Origin: Actinernus sp. WN-2022
Taxonomy: Eukaryota; Cnidaria; Anthozoa; Actiniaria; Actinernidae
Assembly: GCA_030867875.1 (NCBI GenBank)
Contig: JAOWCC010001634.1
Span: 3,121,258 to 3,185,257, forward strand
Direction of reading: 5' to 3'
DNA: 64,000 bases
In this document: piece after piece, positions 12,092-25,100 of the stretch
Position numbering within the stretch: position 1 is the stretch's first letter
Layout of the letters: the number at the start of each line of letters is the position of its first letter
The notes under the pieces: generated by a model
The model's database searches: none
What the model was told of the DNA's origin: nothing
The model's input: the letters and a program-made list of their open reading frames with translations, nothing else
Made by a program: the position numbers and the translations under genes

Positions 12092-12224
12092 ACCCTCCTC
12101 ATATAATGGTCCATCCCTTATTGCCAACACCCGTGTAGGGTCTTTTCAGAGACAATGCTTAAAATACATAATATGTATATAAAATATATATCACAGTCAA
12201 CAAACAACTGGCCAGTTACAGTAA

Positions 12225-12431
12225 AATGCTAATGTTCGTCAAAAAGTTATTCAACAGTTTAGTTTTGAAGAACGGTTAAAAAACATGAAACGTCAAGAAA
12301 GAGTGCCGTTCCAGAAACTAACAGTTCTACGAAGGTTCTTTGCCACTGACTGTCCTAAAGAGAGGTATATTCAGTTTCTGGGAGTTCCTAGTGGTGCGTT
12401 TACTAATGTCACGGCGCTTAACAAATTGTGA
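12225..12431 (+). pseudogene. Unrecognised coding-like fragment
   Basis: An open frame between a TAA at 12222-12224 and the TGA at 12432-12434. It encodes about 69 residues with protein-like composition (FSFEERLKNMKRQERVPF..., RRFFATDCPKERYIQFLGV). I do not recognise the family. It has no obvious start or splice sites and may be an exon of an old transposase or a host pseudogene. The rest of 12118-12928 shows nothing recognisable. Confidence 0.3.
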
Positions 12432-12928
12432 GGAGATATATTCAGGCGCGCAATGTTAAAATAAATCAGTGATGGCGGACAACCCGAACTTTGCTCGATA
12501 TCTACACCAGTCCCCCCCGGTCACATTTATTGAAAGGAACGGAAGCCCGGAAAGAATCATGATCTTAAGAGTACTCTTAATTTGCAGCCGAAAGGGGGCG
12601 GCTTTTAATGATCCGGTAATAAACAATGAGTAGGGATAATTCTAGCTAAATAACCATTTCTTAGTATATGAATATATATAACTTCTCATTAAAAACTCCA
12701 AAATATTATCTGACACGTACATCGGGCCACGTGATCGCTGGTTATTACGTTCAATAAGATTCCCGCTCTTTGTTACTACCATTATGATTATAATAACCCA
12801 CTTCCGAGATATCGAGGCTCCGTGCATAATGCTCAGTCGTTCATGACAAACTACATAAGTGCTGTAAGAGAAGTAACTAATTAAAATATTAAGAGCCTTG
12901 TATCGTGATAGATATGGCATTCATACTA

Positions 12929-13484
12929 GGCATGAATAGATTGTGCTAGCAAATCCAGCCAAAGTTGCTCCAAAAAAAGGCTAAAAGTTGCTCAAAAGTT
13001 GCCAAAAATTGAAAAAGTTGCCACCAAAATTTGAAAAAGTTTCTCACTTTGGCGAGCCATTTTATTCTAGATAACAACTTAAAACATGGAATGTTGGATG
13101 TGTAATTCAATATAATCTTAAAGTTCAACATAACTACCAATAGTAGTACTTTCTAATGTGATATTGACCATGGAGCGAATAACCGCTGGATAATTCGCGG
13201 GCGATATTAAATAGATAGCTGCTGTCCAGTTTGCGTGGGCGCGCGTAAAGCCAGTTTTATTTTATTTGTATATCATTTATCAATTAACTATCCTTAGTTT
13301 TGACCAATTTAATAAAAACCTTCTAAATAAAGACCTTTTTGATAGTTTGGATCAGTTTTATACCGATTTGTTGCTCAAAAGTTGCCAAGGAAGGCAAAAG
13401 TTGCTCTAGGTTGGTCGCACTACAAAAAGTTGCTCAAAACGCTAAAAGTTGCTCAAAAGTTGCCGAGCACAATCTATTTATGCC
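12929..13484. mobile_element. 556-bp TIR element rich in AAAGTTGCTC repeats
   Basis: The ends GGCATGAATAGATTGTGCT and AGCACAATCTATTTATGCC are inverted repeats flanked by TA. Both subterminal zones hold clusters of AAAAGTTGCTC/AAAGTTGCC repeats (12955-13030 and 13370-13465). Non-coding. A TA duplication would suit a Tc1/mariner-type MITE. Confidence 0.7.
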
Positions 13485-13525
13485 TAATTCATACACGTCA
13501 TAGTATTTTGCGACTGTAGTTGAAA

Positions 13526-13991
13526 GAGGGGCTGAATGGGGGGGGGGGGGGGGGTACCAATATCAGTTAACAGCTAAATTTTTAGCTATTTATCAGTTAT
13601 CAGTTAAATTTTGCTGTTATCAGTTAAGTTATATAAAAAGACTACGCTAACCTGATTTGAATACATATTTGCTGGTATGAAATGAATAATAACCGCTAAT
13701 TCAACATCAAACACTACATTTTGTCTATTCAATAGATTTTTCTAGTATCAGATAACTCTGATGTGTCATGTTTAATATTTGACTATTATCAACTGGATCA
13801 AATCTGTCGAAAACCATCCGAAAAGCCAATAATAGCATGTGACGTTACGTCATTTTAATAAAAAATAATGAAATATCAGGTAACAGCTATCTCACAAATA
13901 TCAGCTAACAGCTAAAAAAAGGTAAAATTCTCAGTTAACAGTAATATTTTTGGCCATTTCTCAGTTATCAGTTAACCCCATTCAGCCCCTC
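13526..13991. mobile_element. 466-bp MITE with TTGAAA target duplication
   Basis: The termini GAGGGGCTGAATGGGG and CCCCATTCAGCCCCTC are perfect inverted repeats. TTGAAA flanks both sides (13520-13525, 13992-13997). Internal sequence repeats the motif CAGTTAACAGCTAAA/TTATCAGTTA several times. A 17-base poly-G run (13538-13554) has grown at the left terminus. Confidence 0.85.
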
Positions 13992-14019
13992 TTGAAACTT
14001 CCCTTATTGACAATAGTTA

Positions 14020-14119
14020 NNNNNNNNNNNNNNNNNNNNNNNNNNNNNNNNNNNNNNNNNNNNNNNNNNNNNNNNNNNNNNNNNNNNNNNNNNNNNNNNN
14101 NNNNNNNNNNNNNNNNNNN
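14020..14119. other. Assembly gap (100 N)
   Basis: Exactly 100 N, the usual placeholder for a gap of unknown size. The open frame reported across it (13950-14249) is an artefact. Confidence 1.
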
Positions 14120-14299
14120 CCAACAAGTAGCGTTGTGCATATCCTCATTCAAGTTTGATTTGAGTTACAAAACTCTTAATAAATTCAAAATAGTTTTTAA
14201 GAGTTATTTTAATGCATTTTTTAATGTTTTGGGTACTCGCACTCTCTAGCATCCCGCACCTAGCCACGACGTTTAGTCAAACTCGAAGAACGCCGACAC

Positions 14300-14790
14300 T
14301 GAGGTCCTGTTTATAATTATATGAAGAAAAGTTGGCTCGGGGACCAGGGTCACCCTCCCCCTCGAGCCAACTTTACCGAGCGTGTATATGGAAGAAAAGT
14401 TATCCTGGGTGACCGAGACAACTTTGTCTTGAGCGAGTCTGGGCACGTAATATTGGATTACGCATGCTCTGTGTGTCCCGTACTGAGTTGGCCCAGTTAG
14501 GCGAGCCAAAGTGTTTGTATGAGAAAAAGTTCCCGTACTGAGTTGGCCCAGTTAGGCGAGCCAAAGTGTTTGTATGAGAAAACTGAGTTGGCCCAGTTAG
14601 GCGAGCCAAAGTGTTTGTATGAGAAAAAGTTGGCTCGCCCCCCAGGGTGACCCTACCTTGTAAACCGAGTGCCTCGGGAGGAAGTTCACCCCCCCCCCCC
14701 CCCCCTCCCCCCGAGCCAAGTTTGCGGTTTCTCATGTAGACGGTTGACTTCGTTTGATAAGGAAATGTATGAAAAGTTGGCTCAGGGCCT
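14300..14790. repeat. GTTGGCTCG-type repeat cluster with a 50-bp tandem block
   Basis: Three near-identical tandem units (14483-14632) read TGAGTTGGCCCAGTTAGGCG then AGCCAAAGTGTTTGTATGAG. They are framed by GAAAAGTTGGCTCG copies in both orientations and CAGGGTGACCCT palindromes. It ends near a 17-base poly-C run at 14689-14705. Probably a rearranged DNA transposon; no gene. Confidence 0.6.
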
Positions 14791-15379
14791 GAAAGAAAGG
14801 ACAGTCGTAGCCTGCGCATACAGCCGTCTCGTAAATCAAAAGGCGTCCCCCGGAGGCACAGCCAAAACGCGTCTAGCAACGCACTATAAAATAACAAGCA
14901 AAGTTCACTGCGTTTTCGTGCATTTCTTCGGTAATGAATTATTAAATTATTCGGCCAAAAGACTTTAAATGCACCATTTTTTTCAAGAACTGTTGTGATT
15001 TTTATGTGATCGAACACTTTTTTTCCAATTAACTCTTCGATGTATACTAAATTTAAAGTTCAGCCCGCCCGCCGGTCCGTGTTCATGACTGATTCTTAAT
15101 GAAAATAATAATAATAATAGTTTATTCATTCCTTATTGCAGTATGTCTACACTAAGCCATGCACAACAGCATATCTATAACTACAATTATATGCATAATA
15201 GCCAATATAATGTATTATAATACAACTATGTACTGACCCTAAATGAAATGTTCCTGGTATTTAATGGATAATTATTTTTAAAAAGCGCTTAAGTGCGGCC
15301 AGCACGCAAATTATAACGATGTCGAACACAAGACGTGTTAAATATATTTATTTACTGGAATTTATCACGGATTCTTAAC

Positions 15380-15578
15380 AGCACAGCGTTCTTTCTACCC
15401 TGGTTCCAGAGGTTTTCTAGAGAGAACAGCTGCGGAGAAAGGGCCAAGAAGCGGCGATTAGCGCAGTTCGCTTCTCGCTGATCGCCTCTCGATCTCCGCG
15501 GAACTTTTCCCAGTCCCCACGCCGAGGGTCCATCTTCGCCCGGGACTCCCGGGACTAGTGACTCTTTTGGGAACCAAT
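15380..15578 (+). promoter_or_regulatory. Probable RPAP3 promoter and 5' UTR
   Basis: About 200 bases upstream of the start codon are GC-richer than the surroundings and free of recognised repeats. No TATA box is seen. The start codon lies inside CCAATATGGCGGAC, which resembles the YY1-type ATGGCGG element common at TATA-less housekeeping promoters. Promoter function and the transcription start are inferred. Confidence 0.45.
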
Positions 15579-15725
15579 ATGGCGGACAAGGCGCTCGAGC
15601 TGCAGTTAAAAGTTCGACAGAACTCGGAAGAAATGGGAGAGTTCTTAAGAGATTTAGACAAATGGGAAGAGAACGTTAAGCAGAAGGATGAAGAGCTAAA
15701 ATTTTCGAAAGTTTCGTATAAAACG
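15579..15725 (+). CDS. RPAP3: RPAP3 coding exon 1 (residues 1-49)
   Basis: Encodes [15 protein letters not shown]..., closely matching the start of animal RPAP3 ([19 protein letters not shown]). The exon ends at an ACG codon followed by the donor GTAAGA, phase 0. The ATG at 15579 sits in a CCAATATGGCGG context. A GTG seven codons upstream is in frame but has no support as a start. Confidence 0.92.
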
Positions 15726-16088
15726 GTAAGATGCCGTGGTTTGTGTTTAAATATGCAACTGCTGAGTGCTGTATCACTATCAGTGTACGTATGACTAATT
15801 TCTCTGGTTATGCACTTGTCAATGTTTAGCCCGGGGGGGGGGGGGGGGGGGGTGAAACGGGCATACCCAGGGGGATTTGACATTTCACCTCATTTTCATG
15901 TCAAATTCCCTGCCCAGGGGACAAGTGTTGGTGTCAAATGCCCTTCCTCCCAGGGAAAAAGATGCAGTGGTAACACTGCCAATATGAACTCAAGTCGTCA
16001 AACTGCCCCTCCCTCGGGATCCCAAATTATGTCAAATTCCCCACCCATGGAAGAGGGGATGGAATCAAATCCCCTGGGTATGCCCGTT

Positions 16089-16120
<32 letters not shown>

Positions 16121-19100
16121 TTGGGGCTAAACATTGACAAGTGCATTATATGTAAGATTGATCTGTCTTTAGACAGTGACAGTGTAGTTGAAGAGGGGGA
16201 AAAGCCAAACAAAATGATGGCTGAGGCAGAGTTCTGCCACCATATTTTTGTCGTACCTAGCATTTCATCTGAATTTCCCACACACTACAATCTTGGATCC
16301 TATGACATCACAGGGTTGCCCCTCATTTCATGTGATGTCATCGCCGACATAAAAAGAAAATACTAGTTAGCTTCTCTTGTTAGATCAATCAACATGACCA
16401 TCACGTCTTTGTTATCTCAGAATCACTGGGGATTGATTGCAAACCAGCAATTTCCAGAAAACAATAGTTCTTGTTGTGAGATACAAAAGGGGCAACCTAG
16501 CCTGATTTTCAGACAGTACGAGGTCGTCCGCTCACATGTATGAAGAGTAACATGAAAATAATTTTAAAAGTTCATATTTCTGTATATCTGTCTTTAGATG
16601 CTGACACAGTGTAGTCGAAGAAGGGGAAAAGTCAAACAAATGATGACTGAGGCAGAGTTCTGCAACCATATTTTTGTCGTATCTAGCATTGTTTTTGTTT
16701 AGCATGAACAGACAATGTACAGTACATGCAGTGTATTATATACACTGTATACATGGACAGTGTATGTTCATGCTAAACAGTTTAAGGATGGAAATTCGGG
16801 TTGATAAGTGACAGTGTGTATAATTTTCAAGAGAGAAATACAGCAATGGAATTTTAGGCAGTCGTAAGGAACATTATTTTGAGAACGAACTTGCTCTGAC
16901 ACAATGGTGTCAGAGCAAAGCCAGTTATCCTAATTAAAGATAATAAGTCAACAAAATTGGAGTCAGACATAAATATCTTAGTTAGTTTCTGTTGTATTGC
17001 ACTGTTACATTTTTTGTGTCATAGGAAATATTAAAGTTGTTTTCCACCATCGACTACAGATGTTCTCTCCCTGTGACTCAAATCAAGAAATATTCCACCG
17101 TTCAACTATTGACTTTAAAAATTTATGTAGAATTGATTATTTGTGATCATGTATGCACTTTAGGTACACTTTAATTAAACAAAAAATATCTATCAATCTA
17201 TTAAATACTGCAGCAAAAATCTCCTATTGGAGTAACATACCACAGGGGGATGTTTTTTTCTAGTTAATTGGTATTTAGCATGATTCATTAACATAGTAGG
17301 CGAAGTTAACTTGAGATTACATGGTCTGAGAGGCTCATATTCCACTCGGGGATAGTCTTAACAAAAAAAGAGTTTCTAAATTGAAGGGCTGTGTGCAAAA
17401 AGGGCGTATTAGCGACTCTTGATGCATTCTAAATTCTCCTTCAATTTCTTTGTTTTCTAAGGGAGAATTTAGAACGTGATCAAGAATCACTTATGCCCTT
17501 TTTGCACACAGCCCTTCAATTGTTCTGTGTTAAAAGACAACTGCCAGAATTTGGCAGAGTTCGACCTAGTTCTATCATAGCCTGGCATGAGGTAATTGTC
17601 CTTTGGATCTTTACAATACTATTGACAACTTTGAACAGCAGAGTTAATCTTTGATTGCACCTCCTTGTTTTGAGATCTTGCCATCCCAGTTGTTTAAGCA
17701 TTTCAGAGACACTGCTATCCCATTGATAATTTGCACATGTAAACCGTGCTGCCCTTCATTGGATGCAATCTAATTTGAGTATGTCCTTTTTCAAGTAAGG
17801 ATCCCAGATCGTGCAGCAGTATTCAATGGATGATCTTATGAGTGATATATAATTATATATACACATGTATATGCCAGTTCCTTTAACTTCTGTAGACACA
17901 CCTTTAGGTTCCTTCTCAGGAAGCTGAGGGTGCCATTTGCTCTTTTAGTGATTTTGTCAATATGTGGACTCCACATCAAGTCATCACTTAATGTAATGCC
18001 CAAATAAGGGTGATCCTTTGCAGAGTTTAATTTGGACCCACTGATTGTGTACTCATATAGAAAGGGGATACGTGATCTGTCTATATGGAGGGTATAGCAC
18101 TTCGTGGGGTTAAAACTCAGGCCCCATATCTCTCTGCCCAGGACATGAGTGCCTCCAGGTCCTCTTATAGTATGTTTTGGTCCTGATGATCGAGACTGTA
18201 TAGAATGATACATTACGCAGTCATTAGCAAATAATCTACATTGTGATTTAACAACTGATGGAAGGTCATTGATGAAGCACAGAAACAACAAGGGATCAAG
18301 CACTGTTCCTGTGGGACTCCTGAATCAATGTGTACTGATGTAGAGGATACTCCGTTAATCACCACTTGTTGTTGTCTAGTAGTGAGGAAGCACCCAATCC
18401 TCTTATTCCATAATGATCGAGCTTGTGCAGTAATAATTGATGGGGCACTGTATCAAATGTCTTACTAAAGTCTAGGATAGCCACGTCAACCTGGTGTTTG
18501 AGGTCAACACGCTTATTTAACAAGAATATTGTGTAAGGTTACAAGTAACTGGGTTTCACAGGATTAGGATTAGTTATTAATTTAAATAATAAACTGTTGT
18601 TTTTCCATTTCTTACAGAGCTTACCACCTGTTAGAAACCAAACAAAAAAGAGAAAATCAAAGAAAAAGAAACAACAGGACTCAACAGTTCTCAAGCCAAA
18701 GACTCGAATAAGTTCATATGACTACAGATCTTGGGATAAGTTTGATGTGGTAAGTTGTTTTTAGTGATCAAGTTACAATAGTTTTGTACAACATTAGCTA
18801 ACTCAATACTGATTCTATTTGTAGATCTCCTTCCAAAATTAAGCACCCAAAAATAACCCGTTATTTTTAAGCACCCTTATTCCAAATAGTGTCCCTCCCC
18901 CTTCATATTGTAATAATTAGCACCCATATTCTAATAAGTGCCCTATGTGGCCTGATATCTGCAAATTATAAATATCAAGGCCAATAGCATTACTGAGTCT
19001 CGCACGTTTCCCTGGCTGGTTCAACATGACACATACATTATGATGTTTGAAATCAGTCTTTTTTACAAATCAAGGTTTAGACTTCAAAACATGATTGCAG

Positions 19101-22100
19101 AGCCTACAAATACAAAAAATGTATTGTACAGTCATGTATACATTTAGTTGCTGAAGTAAACATCAACTTGCAGAAAAAAAGAGTGGTTACACATATTTTT
19201 TCTCCACACAATTCCTAAAACAAAATTGCATTTGTTGAGCTACAGTACACTAGTGAGCTTGAATTTCGAACCCTGAGAATAAGCATAGCTTCAGTATTAG
19301 ATATGTACATGTATGTAGTAAGTTATTATTTAAAGAAAATATAAATGGTTTCACTATATAATTGGTTAGGAGTTCTAAACAAGAGGCTGCATTGCATCTG
19401 TAGCTACTAAGCTATTTTATTATTCGACTCTCTCCCATCTCAAATTCTGATTGGTTGATTCACCTGCAAATAACTGTGATTGCAAATAACTAATTGCAAA
19501 TAATGGTCTGAGCATGCACAGTAGCAATAACAAATACAGATCTGCAGATGATTTCGTAAAGTAACTTTTGTCCTATTGTATTCTAAGACAGTGTTATAGA
19601 GTGATGTACATATTGTATTGTATTGACAAATAACGGTATGAGCATGTGAACTATTGATTACTCCATTTGGTAATTACTCGGGCCAGGCCTTTGGCTGGCA
19701 CAAGTAACAAATCGCAAGTGTTTTTTTATTTTTTATTTTTTTTATTTTTTGTGTTTCGAGTTGGCTCAACATGTGACAGGGTCAACCAATCAAATTCAAT
19801 ACTACTTGGGACTCCCGAGGGTCATATGTAACTATAAGGTTGATCGATGGGGAAAGCAGTCGGCAGGAAAAGAGGAGGTTAAAATTCAACGACATGTGCT
19901 TTAAATCGCCACTAGAGAATAAGAAGAATATCAACTACTCTTCAAATCAGCTTTCTACTGAAATATTTGTTTGATTTCCCTGAAATGACTACAACATATG
20001 GCTTGGAATATTGCGAGCGAGATCAGTCTCTGTGCCGCAGTCAGAACATTTTACAAAAACAATCGAGAAGTAAAGCAACAAAATAAGAGCTTCTCGATGA
20101 TCCCTAAATGAGGAAAGGAGTAAAAGATTCTCCTATGGATTGTGAAGCAAGTGATTATAATACCCTAAAATTTGTAAGAGCAGTTTTGATGCATGACCTG
20201 AGCGGGAATCCTGAGTCAAGATCTGGTAAGACTCCAAGATTGCCACCTTAGAGTAAGTAGTGATGATATAAATATTGAATTTTCTGTAAAGGGAAAACTT
20301 GGAAACACTTTACTGAGATACCTTTGTACATGTACATGTACAGTAGGAGCTATCGATCTGTAGTGATTTTGTGGGATGAAATGATAGTAAAGTGGTGTAA
20401 AACTTCTACATGTACATGTAGTTTTAAAAAAGCACCTGCATTTAATAATTTACAAGTTCTCAAGTTTCATGTTTTGTTAATTAGTCATATTGTTTGCTTA
20501 GAAAAATACAGCTTTGAGGAGATTACTCATTTAGAATAATGAATTAATAGCAGGCATAAGAGTAAGCAATCTTAGTGTGGTAGATTTAACGAGTTGAAAT
20601 AAAGTCTTAACATCTATTTTGAATCTTCGAATTCACTGAGTCATTGACTTCATGAAGGTGCCTTGGAAAATTATAGGATTGGTTGATCGGAACACGGATC
20701 GATTGGATCACAACTTATTGCCCAAGTGACTTTTATTTTATTTTTCCTCAAGAACTAATTTCTTTTAATAGGACCTGCATTTTCTTCTGAAATTCTTTAA
20801 TTTTCCCTCCTGGTGACTTAGTGCTAAATAAATGATTATCTTTATCTGTAGAGAGACAGACCGACAGACCGACTTTTTTTGGAGTGTGGGAAATATGCTA
20901 GTCATGAAGTTGCGAGTTGCTAGTTGCGAATCCAAAATCCTAACCCTACATTAAAAAATACCCTAACCATCAACAATGGGTGCTCACTCATTTAGCTCAC
21001 TGAATTTATGGTGTTTAGAGCTTCAATGGCACCAATATAAGTTTTTAGGGCTAGATCACTAAACAACACATGCTTCTTCGTTCTCCCTATACATGTATAT
21101 ATGAACTAATGCAAATCCTAACCCTAACTGCCAACAATGGGTGGCTAACTAATTTAGGGTGTTTAGAGCTAGTCACTAATTTTGGGTTTTATAAATACAT
21201 CACCGCTAATCCAAATCCTAATCCTACATTTAAAAATACAACTCGCAACTAGCAACTTCATGACTAGCAATATACAGTACCTGTACCCCTTTTTTGCAGA
21301 TCGTTAGCTCTTTGTAATTTAAAAAAAGAATTTAGTGGATGAATTATTTTGTAATCTTAAAAATCTAATCTAAAGTTATTGTTATAAATAAACTTACATT
21401 ATTACTTTTGTGCTTAAATTATGGTGGATCGCATGTTCATATTGTAATGGTGTACGTAGCCCGCACACACCCCCCCCCCCCCCCCCCGCACTCCAAACCC
21501 AAACCCCCAAAAAGGAAAAAAAAAATCCCTAGACTAAGGACATTCAACTTGCATCAGTCACACAGCTGTCCTTTCACAAAAGATTTTGGCTCCTGTATTC
21601 TATTAATACATTTTCTGTTGGGTCTGCTAAGATGTAAAAATTATGGCCCGAGTACAGGCTGCTTACAGCTTCTTGTTACAAAAGTAGATTGCAGAGCTGT
21701 TGGTATTTCAAAGTTCCAGTTTGAAACTCTGTAAATGTAGGTAATTATATTTTGTCGAATGATAAAGCAATTATCGAACTCGACTATCACAAAGTACATT
21801 AATTATCTTTTTTTTTGTGTCTGACACTGTCAGTTATTGACCTCTGCCTTTGGCAGCAGCAAATAACTGACAGCTCATCACGAACATGTCGTAACAGTTT
21901 GCTCAGCCTTGTCCAATAATAACAATTATTATACATTTTACTCATCTCAATTCTGATTGGGTGTGAACACGCAACAAATTCTCCATAGCTAGCTGTAGCA
22001 CTAAGTGCGCATGCATACAACATTATCTGCCAGCAGATAATACTTAGCGCTCGATAGTAAGCAAATTTACGCTAGAAAGCAGGGTGCTAAAATGGCTCAA

Positions 22101-25100
22101 AATAAGAAATAAGCTCAGCTATATTTTTAAGTCATTCTTTTCTCCTAAACTCGTAAAATAAATTAATGCAATTTTTAGCTTGAATATGAAAGAAAACATC
22201 TTGAATCAGAAATCCAATTGTAAACAAACAAATTTTATGCGGCGTTTCATTTAGCTTCGTTTACGATAGCTTTCTCTTTTGCTTAAGCTTAAAAATGTAT
22301 AATAAAACAATTATTGAATTCGGTTTTCGCATGATAGTGAAAATTATCAAGACCTCGGTGTGTGTTATCAACCTCAGCCTTTGGCTTCGGCAGATAACAC
22401 AGACCTCTGTCTTGATAATTTTCGTTATCATTGTCAACCTCATCCAATAATTGCTTATTATTGCTTATTATATTCATGCAGTAGTGACAATAAGCAACTT
22501 TGCCACTCATGCACAATGTCTTTTGTTTCAACTGGCAGGCCAACTATGTTTTAAACATTTCATAGGCTTTCAAGCCAATATCAGGGATTATGCATATAAT
22601 TCAGATAATTATGTTATTCCAATTTCGCTTATTAATAACCTAATTTAATTTAACTTAAACTTTGCAGTGATGAAGGCCGTCATTTTATCATCGTTATTAT
22701 ACATATCAACATATATATAGCAAGGTGTAGTAGTATCACCTCAACAGTTTTACAGATGTACATATATATTAACTTGTTAATTAATACCTACCTATCTATT
22801 AATTCACCACATACATACACCACCTCCCTGATAAAACTGAGTTGTTATTCTATTTTGTAATGTCCCTGATTAGTATCTAGACCACTTGTGGTCAGCTAGA
22901 AGATTTAGACATAAAGTTGTTGATTGATTGATCTACTGGCCCATGAACTAAACATAATAAAGACTTAAACATTTCATATTATTGAGAATTCAAAGTGGCC
23001 TATTATTTAAAGAATTTATGGATATTTTCCACAAAAATATTTTTAAAGACTATAATTAATTTTTTTTTGTAATGAACTGAAATTTGAAGAAATTTTGAAG
23101 AGCGCGCGCGCGCTGTTACATTTTACGTTTCCGCGGGAAAATGCTTTCCGTAGATCATCCATGAGAAGACCCTGGGGATGAGGTTGAATAAAATAAAGTA
23201 AGGCTCGAAGAAGGAGCCTTTCTCTTTCACCTTGGAAACCAAGCAGGACAGACGACACTGAAGGGCTGAAGAGCGCGGAGATTCTTATCGGAAGTCGCCG
23301 GCTTAACTAATGGTTCAGATGGTTGAACAGTTTAACATTTGGTTGAACATTTTAACACTTGGTGTAAAAAAGCAGCCAACTTTTAAAGCTTCTAAAAGTG
23401 CCCTCCGTAGACAATACTTTAAAGATCAGCTATCTTAAGCTCATTTTAAGCCGTAGGCAAATTTTTATAGATCAACTATCTCTAGCTCATTTGAAATCGT
23501 AGGTGGTAGTATTTATTAATAGGTATCCCTAGTTTTTGTTTTGTTTTTAATCGCAATTATTAGATGCTCTAGTGGATTTACATATATATATATATAATCT
23601 ATATATATATTTATATAATTCTTAAATTCTTAGCTTGAGGGCCACAAGTTTATTAGTGTATGTTATACACTATTTAGTGCTCACTCTCGTAAAATAAAGT
23701 CTTTATTATAATAATGAAGACTGAACTGTTTGACTAAAAGGCGGTTCGTTATCACTGGAGATTTACAGAGAGTCACGTCTTCAGGCGAATCAAACTGTAA
23801 GTTTCATGGTCTGAGCTTTTCAAAGATAGTCGGGCCTTTTTTGTGCTTCGCCTTTTAATAGACTTCTAAAAGATTCTTAAGAAGAAACCCTATGGCGTGG
23901 AATATTTTGCTGTGTACCCACAATTCTTTTCGGTCCGTGTCGAGTCCCTTTCTTTTGCGAAAAACAAGAGGAATATCAGAGCTAAAGTTGCTGTGTTATG
24001 GTAGCCGCGTGAGGGCTGGTGCAAGCTCTGATATTCCTCTGGTTTTTCGCCAAAGAAAGGGCTGCAAGGGGGGGGGGTACTCCTGTTTGTGACGTATTAT
24101 GTATGTGCCGCCCGGGTGGGTCAGGGTTTTGAGCTCAGTTTGGGCAGGTAGGGTCAGGGTTTTGACCTGATTTGGGCAGATCAGGGTCAGGATTTGAGTA
24201 TATTAAATTTGGGTGCAGTCAGGGTCGGGGTTCAGTATTTTTTAGGCAGTTAGGGTTGTTTTTTTTAGCTACTATGTCAAAAAAAATACATTCTGTTGCC
24301 GCATTTTGATCGCCTGTCCACATGCAAGCACTGAGGTTCCCTTACATTGTGACGCCGCTAATTCGTACTTCAGTACTTATCTATGTACTCCATCTGCTGA
24401 TTTGTTTACCCAATACCACGTCCCGACTTGAAATGTTCCGTATTTTGCATGCAATCCCGGTACGCGGTATACCGGCCGGGATATATGTCCGACCGTGTTT
24501 TGAAAACAATTTAAAGAAGGGCCAATCAGGGTTTTTCCCCCAAAAAGGGGGCAATCAGGGTTTTGGAGCTCGGATGGGGTCAAACAGGGTCAGGGTTTGA
24601 GTCTCTTGGCCTCACATACATACCCATTTTTCATGTAAGTACCCCCCCCCCCCCCCCCCCCCCCCCCCCGAGCTGCAAGCAGTCTAGCTTATACAATTCT
24701 TGGTTTGCCTGAGACGTCATAAAAAATCAAAAAGTTAAAGTTACACTAAGTCCTACAAAGCTGTTCTTTGTATATAATCTAGGCATCGATAATAAAAGTC
24801 TACACAGATAATTTAACGTCGATATGGTGTATAGTTCCGGAGTAAATAAATTTGAATTTTATAACAGAACGCCTCTCAGGGTGTTTTCCGGAAGGCATAA
24901 AAGTCTATGTAATTGCGTCAATTTCATTTTTTTAACTCGATAAATCTTTAAAAGTTGCGTTCAAAGAGTTTTGAAGTGAAAACCCAATGATTTTGATGGG
25001 AAATTAAGCGTTATTTGTATTTTCGTTTTATGGCTGCCATTTTTGTGTCCCAGAGAGGGACACCAAGATGGCGGCCGCATACAAAGTACTGTAAAATTGT

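Larger units (their letters stand above)
9552..12117. mobile_element. TIR element interrupted by LINE insertions
   Basis: The left end GGGATGGACCATTATATTTT, followed by a G-rich run, is mirrored at 12090-12117 by a C-rich run and ATATAATGGTCCATCCC. Further inward both sides share an AT-rich block with TTCGAA. The interior holds two LINE fragments (9935-10650 -, 11392-12032 +) and a direct duplication. It is probably one old DNA transposon that received later insertions; target duplication not clear. Confidence 0.6.

Noticed and set aside
13950..14249. 99-residue frame
   Set aside because: It crosses the 100-N assembly gap and is mostly X.
14400..15017. 205-residue minus-strand frame
   Set aside because: It runs through a tandem repeat block and a poly-C run (polyglycine), with no domain.
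15458..15883. 141-residue minus-strand frame
   Set aside because: Antisense shadow of RPAP3 exon 1 plus a poly-G run.
16121..16366. Extra RPAP3 exon ([14 protein letters not shown] frame)
   Set aside because: No similarity to RPAP3, and the text is half of a non-coding direct repeat. Exons 1 and 2 join in frame without it.
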